A DNA stretch of 64,000 nt from CALMEH01 sp964548225 (GTDB lineage Bacteria; Acidobacteriota; Blastocatellia; Pyrinomonadales; Pyrinomonadaceae), in contig CAZJQP010000016.1 in NCBI GenBank assembly GCA_964548225.1, positions 1 to 64,000 on the forward strand. Direction: 5' to 3'. The position numbers were made by a program, and so were the translations under genes. This document shows positions 59,501 to 64,000 of this stretch, one piece after another. The notes beneath the pieces were generated by a model. The model was not told the origin of the DNA and did no database searches. It saw only the letters and a program-made list of their open reading frames with translations. How positions within the stretch are numbered: the first letter of the stretch is position 1; each line of letters opens with the position of its first letter.

Positions 59501-59641
59501 AAATTTGCCGAGGCTTTTTCTTATTACAGTAGCTTTTGAAATCCTAAAAATACATTATCTTTTTTTTTCTGTAAGAGTTTCAATAGATTAAATAACTTGC
59601 GAATTGGTTGTCAATAAACTTAAACTAAAATTTTCGAGTTT

Positions 59642-61081
59642 ATGTATGAATTTGCCGTTACGCCTGCTGTAACACAATTAAGACGAGCCGGAGTTATTAT
59701 CACGGAAGTTGCGCCGGAGAGTTTGGCGGAAGAACTCGGCTTGGAAACAAATGACCGAATTGTTAAAGTCAACGGGCGAACCGTGCGCGATTATCTTGAT
59801 TTTCGCTTTCAAACCGCCGGTGAAACCGAACTTGATTTTTTGGTTAAAAAATCGAACGGCGAAACTTGGGAAGTCGAATTAGAGCGTGAAGAAAGCGAAG
59901 ATTTCGGTTTGATGTTTGAACAAATCGTGCCGCGCCAATGTGCAAATGAATGTCTATTTTGTTTTTGCAAAGGCAATCCCGAAACGGCGCGTTCGTCGCT
60001 TTTTGTGCGCGATGAAGATATAAGATTGTCGTTTCTTTACGGAAATTACACGACGCTTTCGTCAATTACGCCTGATGAAATGAAACGAATTGTCGAACAA
60101 CGTCTGTCGCCGCAATATGTTTCGGTTCACGCGACTGACCTGAAAACTCGTGCTTACTTGCTCGGCGTTGACGAAAAACGCGCCGATATTTTTGATAAAT
60201 TACAGACGCTTTTGGACAATGACATCGAAATTCACGCGCAAATCGTTTTATGCCCCGAAATTAACGACGGCAAACAATTAGAAAAAACTCTGCGTGATTT
60301 GGCTTCGCATTATCCGAAAATTGTTTCGGCGGCAATTGTTCCTGTCGCTTTGACACGCTATAACACAGATAAAAGACTCACGCGAGTTACGCCTGAATTT
60401 TGTCGCCGAACTGTTCGGCAAGTCGAAAAATTGCAGAAAGATTTTCGTAAAAAATTCGGCGTAACATTTGCATTTCTCGGTGATGAAATTTATCTGAAAG
60501 CCGGTTTGCCGATTCCGTCAAGAAAACATTACGGCAATTATCCGCAAATCGAGGACGGTGTTGGAATGATTCGGTCGTTTTTGAATTCGTTTGAAAAATT
60601 GCTCAAAAAAGCGGAATTTTCAACGCAAAGGCGCAAAGGCGCAAAAGCGCAAAGTTTTTCGAGTGGTTCTGAAAATGTTCGGACTCACGAATTGGCAATT
60701 AAACCGAAGGAAAATCAAAAATCAAAAATCAAAAATCAAAAATCACTTAACGGAACGATTTTAACGGGTGAAATGTTTGCACCGATTTTGCGTGAACAAA
60801 TCGAAAAACTTAACGGAATTCTAAACTCAAAGTTGAAAGTTTTACCCGTAAAAAACACATATTTCGGCGGTGATGTTTCGGTTGCGGGATTGCTTACGGG
60901 ACAAGATTTTCTTGCGGTCAAAGATGAAATCGAAGGCGATTTCATAATGATTCCGAAAAGCGTTATAAAATCAGACGAACCGATTTTATTGGACGGAATG
61001 ACTTTTGACGATTTGAAGGCACAATTTGATGTGCCGATTTATGATTGCGATATTTTGGAATTTATCGAAAGTATCACATAG
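59642..61081 (+). CDS. DUF512/PDZ radical SAM protein with repeat insertion
   Basis: Residues about 14-70 form a PDZ-like domain (GVIITEVAPESLAEELGL, NDRIVKVNGRTVRDYL). A radical SAM-type domain follows with C-A-N-E-C-L-F-C (CxxxCxxC) near 100 and RLSFLYGNYTTLSSITPDE. The C-terminal DUF512 part resumes after about residue 370. Relatives are conserved in many bacteria with a suggested iron-sulfur role. At about 327-368 is a low-complexity insert (QRRKGAKAQS, then KENQKSKIKNQKSKIK) encoded by two tandem repeats. The length of 479 is about 40 above the usual size. Confidence 0.85.
   Translation: MYEFAVTPAVTQLRRAGVIITEVAPESLAEELGLETNDRIVKVNGRTVRDYLDFRFQTAGETELDFLVKKSNGETWEVELEREESEDFGLMFEQIVPRQCANECLFCFCKGNPETARSSLFVRDEDIRLSFLYGNYTTLSSITPDEMKRIVEQRLSPQYVSVHATDLKTRAYLLGVDEKRADIFDKLQTLLDNDIEIHAQIVLCPEINDGKQLEKTLRDLASHYPKIVSAAIVPVALTRYNTDKRLTRVTPEFCRRTVRQVEKLQKDFRKKFGVTFAFLGDEIYLKAGLPIPSRKHYGNYPQIEDGVGMIRSFLNSFEKLLKKAEFSTQRRKGAKAQSFSSGSENVRTHELAIKPKENQKSKIKNQKSLNGTILTGEMFAPILREQIEKLNGILNSKLKVLPVKNTYFGGDVSVAGLLTGQDFLAVKDEIEGDFIMIPKSVIKSDEPILLDGMTFDDLKAQFDVPIYDCDILEFIESIT
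60624..60745. repeat. two tandem repeats within the DUF512 gene
   Basis: CGCAAAGG-type units (8-bp period) occupy 60624-60654. AAAATCA-type units (7-bp period, five copies) occupy 60711-60745. Both stay in frame and encode the low-complexity insert. The first unit is the same as that at 37590 before the lipase gene. Confidence 0.85.
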
Positions 61082-61116
61082 TTTTTTTTGCCGTAATTTA
61101 GTATTATTCGAGAGAT

Positions 61117-62061
61117 ATGAAAACACTTTACCCTGAAATTGAACCCTTTGATTCGGGATTTTTGAAAGTTTCCGAAATCCATACGATTTATTATGAACGA
61201 TGCGGAAATCCCGACGGCGTTCCGGTAGTTTTTTTGCACGGCGGACCCGGCGGCGGATTGATTCCAATGTATCGTCAATTTTTCGATCCCGAATATTATC
61301 AAGTAATTTTGTTTGACCAACGCGGTTCGGGACGTTCAACGCCGCACGCCGAACTTCGTGAAAATACGACTTGGGATTTGGTTGCGGACATCGAAACTTT
61401 GCGTGAAAAATTCGAGATTGATAAATGGTTCGTTTTCGGCGGAAGTTGGGGCAGCACTTTGAGTTTAACTTATGCCGAAACTCATCCCGACCGTTGTTTA
61501 GGTTTGATTTTGCGCGGAATTTTCTTGACCAGACGCAAGGAACTCGAATGGTTTTATCAATACGGCGCATCTGAGATTTTTCCCGATTTTTGGGAACGCT
61601 ACCGCGATGCAATTCCCGAAGAGGAACGCGGCGATTTTATGACGGCTTATTACAAACGTCTGACCGGCGACGACGAAGCCGAACAGATTGCGGCGGCGCG
61701 TGCGTGGAGCGTTTGGGAAGGTTCAACATCGAAACTTTATCCGAGCAAAGACTTGATGGATCATTGGGAAGGCGAACACGAAGCGTTGAGTTTGGCGCGA
61801 ATCGAATGTCATTATTTTATGAACAATTCGTTTTTCCCGACGGAAAATTATCTGCTCGAAAATGTTGATAAGATTAGACATATTCCAACTGTTATTGTGC
61901 AAGGTCGTTATGATGTCGTCTGTCCGGCAACGAGCGCGTGGGAACTTCACCGCGCGTTTCCCGAAGCCGATTTGCAGATTATTTCCGATGCCGGGCATTC
62001 GATTTCCGAGCCGGGAATTACATCTGCGCTGGTTGATGCGATGGATAATTTCAAAAAGTAA
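61117..62061 (+). CDS. pip: proline iminopeptidase
   Basis: The 314-residue alpha/beta-hydrolase has the family's HGGPGGG oxyanion loop at 41-47, DQRGSGRSTPH near 67 and the nucleophile motif GGSWGSTL (Ser110), plus YDVVCPATSAWELHRAFP near 265 and GHSISEPG near 295. It removes N-terminal proline from peptides in the cytoplasm. The length and motif spacing are typical. It starts 35 nt after the DUF512 gene. Confidence 0.93.
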   Translation: MKTLYPEIEPFDSGFLKVSEIHTIYYERCGNPDGVPVVFLHGGPGGGLIPMYRQFFDPEYYQVILFDQRGSGRSTPHAELRENTTWDLVADIETLREKFEIDKWFVFGGSWGSTLSLTYAETHPDRCLGLILRGIFLTRRKELEWFYQYGASEIFPDFWERYRDAIPEEERGDFMTAYYKRLTGDDEAEQIAAARAWSVWEGSTSKLYPSKDLMDHWEGEHEALSLARIECHYFMNNSFFPTENYLLENVDKIRHIPTVIVQGRYDVVCPATSAWELHRAFPEADLQIISDAGHSISEPGITSALVDAMDNFKK

Positions 62062-62167
62062 ACACGCCGTTTTTAATGGAAACTTCGCGCAAATCGCGGT
62101 ATGATGAAAGAAATTGACGCGCAAACTTTCTGAATGCGGAAAGCGTCAAAGGAATTGGTATAAAGTT

Positions 62168-62431
62168 ATGAATTTTGGATGGACGGAAATACTTTTGATT
62201 GTGGCGGTTTTGTTTTTGTTATTCGGCGCAACGCGCTTACCACAGCTTGCAAAATCGCTCGGACAAACGCGCAAAGCATTTAAAGACGGAATGCGCGAAG
62301 CCGAGGAAGAAGAGCAACGCGAAAAAGAGCAAAAACAAATTAATAACGTCAACACACCGCAAATTAGCGCGATGACGGACGAAGATTTGATTGCGGAAAT
62401 GCGCCGCCGTGCTGAAGTTAAGCAACAATAA
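62168..62431 (+). CDS. tatA: Sec-independent translocase protein TatA
   Basis: The ATG at 62168 gives the typical start MNFGWTEILLIVAVLFLLFGATRLP with a short hydrophobic helix, the FG-x-x-RLP hinge and the amphipathic helix KSLGQTRKAFKDGM, then an acidic tail. This is the pore component of the Tat pathway for folded proteins. No tatB or tatC is near. The stop TAA overlaps the start of the next frame (TAATG). The earlier frame start at 62114 is not used. Confidence 0.9.
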   Translation: MNFGWTEILLIVAVLFLLFGATRLPQLAKSLGQTRKAFKDGMREAEEEEQREKEQKQINNVNTPQISAMTDEDLIAEMRRRAEVKQQ

Positions 62432-62663
62432 TGAAGCAAATTGTTTGGGATGAAAGAAAAATAAAATCAATCAAACCAAACATAAAATCGGTTTTGCTGA
62501 GGTGGCAACTGTCTTTTTTGATACTTTGTCTTTAACGGTTGATGACGATGAGCATTCGTGGTATGAATTTCGATTTATTACAATCGGAAAAACTGAAAGT
62601 CAAAAATTAACGGTTGTTTTTTATAGTGAAACCGATGAGGAAATTCGTATTATATCCGCTTGA
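62431..62663 (+). pseudogene. brnT: BrnT-like toxin gene with frameshift
   Basis: The start codon overlaps tatA's stop. The N-terminus reads MKQIVWDERK in frame 1. The rest of the family pattern continues in another frame: NKINQTKHKIGFAEVATVFF, D-x-LSLTVDDDEHSWYEFRF, ITIGK, and the conserved end IRIISA with stop TGA at 62661. The shift lies in a run of A bases near 62455-62462. BrnT is a ribonuclease toxin. A single missing or extra A could be a real mutation or a sequencing error in a homopolymer. Confidence 0.75.
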
Positions 62664-62691
62664 AAACCGACGCGGAACGAACGAGTGAAAT

Positions 62692-62964
62692 ATGAAGAAG
62701 GAAGTTGATTTTACGAAAGGCATTAGAGGTAAGCACGCGCAAATGAACTTGGAAATTGTCGGCGCGATTGAAAACCTTTGAGCGGTTTGTGTAACTCACG
62801 CCGATAAAAATCTAATTCCGCTCAAACTTTACAAAGTCGAGATTTCCACCAAAGACATTAAAGTAAAAAACGAAAAAGGCGAAACTGTTTTTTGTCCGAA
62901 AACGTGGTTTGTGCCTCTTGATATTTCCTCGAAAACACTCGGTTTAATTGAAAACACGGTTTAA
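62692..62964 (+). pseudogene. antitoxin-like gene with in-frame TGA
   Basis: The frame opens MKKEVDFTKGIRGKHAQMNL, whose DF-x-KG-x-RGKHA beginning is common in small proteins paired with BrnT-type toxins. It stops at TGA (62779-62781, codon 30). After that the same frame goes on for 60 codons (AVCVTHADKNLIPLKLYKVE..., ending GLIENTV) with stop TAA at 62962. A TGG to TGA change at a Trp codon would explain the break. TGA is used as a normal stop elsewhere in the window, so readthrough is unlikely. It overlaps the convergent methyltransferase end by 4 bp. Confidence 0.6.
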
Positions 62965-63743
62965 GTTTTTTCTCCGCTAAACAAAGTATTTTTCACAGAA
63001 AACCTAAAAGACAGTGAACCGTCTTCGAGGTCAATGAGTTTGGCGAGTTTTTTGCCGGCTTTTTCTTTTTCCGCATCGCTTAAAAAATCGAGCCAGACGG
63101 GAAGCAGAAAATCGGCGATGAGCGGCGATTCGATAAATTCCGTGCCGTCTTTGAATTCGAATAATTCGGTTTCGGTTGCGCTTTCGATTTTTGTTAAGCC
63201 GAAACTTTTTAATAAGTTTTCGACCGTCTCGGCGGTCGGAATTTCTTCAATCAGACGCTCGACGTTTGCACTGTGTTCGAGCAAATCCACTTCCAACAAA
63301 GTTTCCCACAAAAACGAGAAAATCTCTCCGAAACTGCTTTTTGTCGGTGTGAAAAAGGCGATTTGATTTTTAGATAAATCAATAATTTGCGCGATAAAAT
63401 CGTTTAATTCCGAAGGTTTTACAAAACTTGCGTCGGCAATAACAACGTCAGATTTTTCGTTGGGAAAATTTATTCCGAAACGAATATCGGCTTTGATTGC
63501 GTCGGCTTTGGCTTGGGCAATGTTGCGGAGTTCGGCGTTTTCGCTGACGGCATAAATTTCGGTTTTGTCATCGAGTTTTTCATCGAGCGCAATGGCGTGA
63601 TTGCCTGTTCCGGCGTTGACGTAGAGAATTGTTTCGTCTTTTTCAAACTTGAATTTTTTATCGAAGAATTCCGTAAAACGCTGTGTCCAATCATTTTCTA
63701 TGGCAAACTCGCGCAAGAATGCGAGTTCTTTTTCGGTTTTCAT
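62961..63743 (-). CDS. SAM-dependent methyltransferase-like protein
   Basis: The 260-residue protein has a class I methyltransferase fold: motif I ILYVNAGTGNHAIALD near 43-58 (aberrant: N-A-G-T-G in place of D-x-G-x-G), an acidic end of strand 2 and DVVIADASF near 104. Substrate-binding motifs are not evident. The N-terminal part is helical and the C-terminal part has FEFKDGTEFIES. It is divergent from the SDR gene, sharing a repeat hairpin between them. The substrate is unknown. Confidence 0.72.
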   Translation of the reverse strand: MKTEKELAFLREFAIENDWTQRFTEFFDKKFKFEKDETILYVNAGTGNHAIALDEKLDDKTEIYAVSENAELRNIAQAKADAIKADIRFGINFPNEKSDVVIADASFVKPSELNDFIAQIIDLSKNQIAFFTPTKSSFGEIFSFLWETLLEVDLLEHSANVERLIEEIPTAETVENLLKSFGLTKIESATETELFEFKDGTEFIESPLIADFLLPVWLDFLSDAEKEKAGKKLAKLIDLEDGSLSFRFSVKNTLFSGEKT

Positions 63744-63750
63744 AGTTTAA

Positions 63751-63870
63751 ATTTTAACGCAAACTTTTGGGAAGTAAAAGTAAAAAGTAAAAAGTAAAAA
63801 GTAAGAAACACTTTCCGATTTTTTACTTTTTACTTTTTACTTTTTACTTACGAAGGATTTGCGTTAAAAT
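63751..63870. repeat. nested heptamer-repeat hairpin between divergent genes
   Basis: Outer arms ATTTTAACGCAAA (63751-63763) and its perfect complement (63858-63870) enclose four AAAAGTA-type heptamers (63772-63804) and four complementary units (63822-63850). The stem could span 120 bp. It lies between two divergent starts, where a terminator has no role, so it occupies both promoters. Confidence 0.8.
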
Positions 63871-63887
63871 CTTTTTACCAATAATTT

Positions 63888-64000
63888 ATGGCAAAACATA
63901 TCAAAGAATTATTTGATTTGACGGGTAAAACTGCAATCGTAACGGGCGGAAGCCGTGGAATCGGTGTGGAAATGGCGGAAGCGTTGGCAGAAGCGGGTGC
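63888..64000 (+). CDS. SDR-family oxidoreductase, N-terminal part
   Basis: The frame starts with ATG at 63888 and runs off the window after about 37 codons. It begins MAKHIKELFDLTGKTAIVTG, then GSRGIG (the GxxxGxG NAD(P) motif of classical short-chain dehydrogenases) and VEMAEALAEAGA. This is the usual N-terminus of enzymes like gluconate 5-dehydrogenase or 3-oxoacyl-ACP reductase. The substrate cannot be told from this fragment. It is divergent from the methyltransferase gene. Confidence 0.85.
   Translation, partial: MAKHIKELFDLTGKTAIVTGGSRGIGVEMAEALAEAG

Noticed and set aside
62779..62781. TGA read as selenocysteine or tryptophan
   Set aside because: No selenocysteine insertion structure is evident, TGA ends many normal genes here, and the neighbour gene is also broken.
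1..64000. tRNA or rRNA genes and prophage
   Set aside because: No tRNA T-loop contexts, rRNA landmarks, integrase, terminase or capsid-like proteins were seen by eye. A tRNAscan and profile search would be needed to exclude them fully.

Overview
The window looks like a chromosome segment of an Acidobacteriota bacterium, probably class Blastocatellia (Pyrinomonadaceae-like). This is inferred from gene style and not from a marker gene: many secreted or lipoprotein hypotheticals, FG-GAP and delta-60 repeat proteins, TPR-CHAT proteins, Ser/Thr kinases fused to TolB-like propellers, a winged-helix/STAND/TPR regulator, and moderately AT-rich intergenic DNA. No rRNA, tRNA, CRISPR array or intact transposase was seen. 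Positions 18605-18614 are an assembly gap (ten N).

Layout. 1-3731: secreted proteins, a small membrane protein and a Cro-like regulator behind an exact 19-bp direct repeat. 3771-12957: a Tes/Mss-like radical SAM enzyme, a phosphohexomutase overlapping an FtsB/DivIC-like gene, a possible structured RNA, a histone-deacetylase-family hydrolase, a Tat-exported dienelactone hydrolase and an ATP-grasp enzyme. 13030-18495: a regulatory-domain protein, two nucleotide-sugar epimerase-type enzymes separated by a 21-bp repeat array, and an exported S9 peptidase. 18779-25910: small lipoproteins and exported proteins on the minus strand, ending in an ECF sigma/anti-sigma pair. Three of the transcription units carry the same promoter-like motif. 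25995-35238: STAND regulator, delta-60 and FG-GAP proteins, exported TPR-CHAT protein. 35840-44573: ubiX, larB, lipase, HtrA-TPR protease, CarH-like B12 regulator, rpiB and glyA, with a broken Doc toxin module between rpiB and glyA. 44580-46769: an overlapping cluster coding for an Mrr-like nuclease, a TIR-like membrane protein, a phospholipase-A2-like protein and an unknown protein, which is a candidate undescribed defence or conflict system. 46905-64000: membrane hypotheticals, MDR dehydrogenase, second 21-bp array, HtrA, kinase-propeller, aldehyde and alanine dehydrogenases, VanZ-like protein, response regulator, DUF512 radical SAM protein, proline iminopeptidase, tatA, two broken toxin/antitoxin-like genes, a methyltransferase and the start of an SDR gene.

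Repeats stand out. Many intergenic spaces hold long hairpins built from 7-8 bp tandem repeats, each with its own sequence. Related repeats also lie in frame inside a kinase activation segment, inside a DUF512 protein and in the signal peptide of the S9 peptidase. There are also two 21-bp-period arrays and a roughly 142-bp inverted-repeat element present three times.

The strongest leads are the shared promoter motif that suggests an ECF sigma regulon (21742-25910), the nuclease/TIR-like/PLA2-like cluster (44580-46769), and the repeat tracts that have entered coding sequence.
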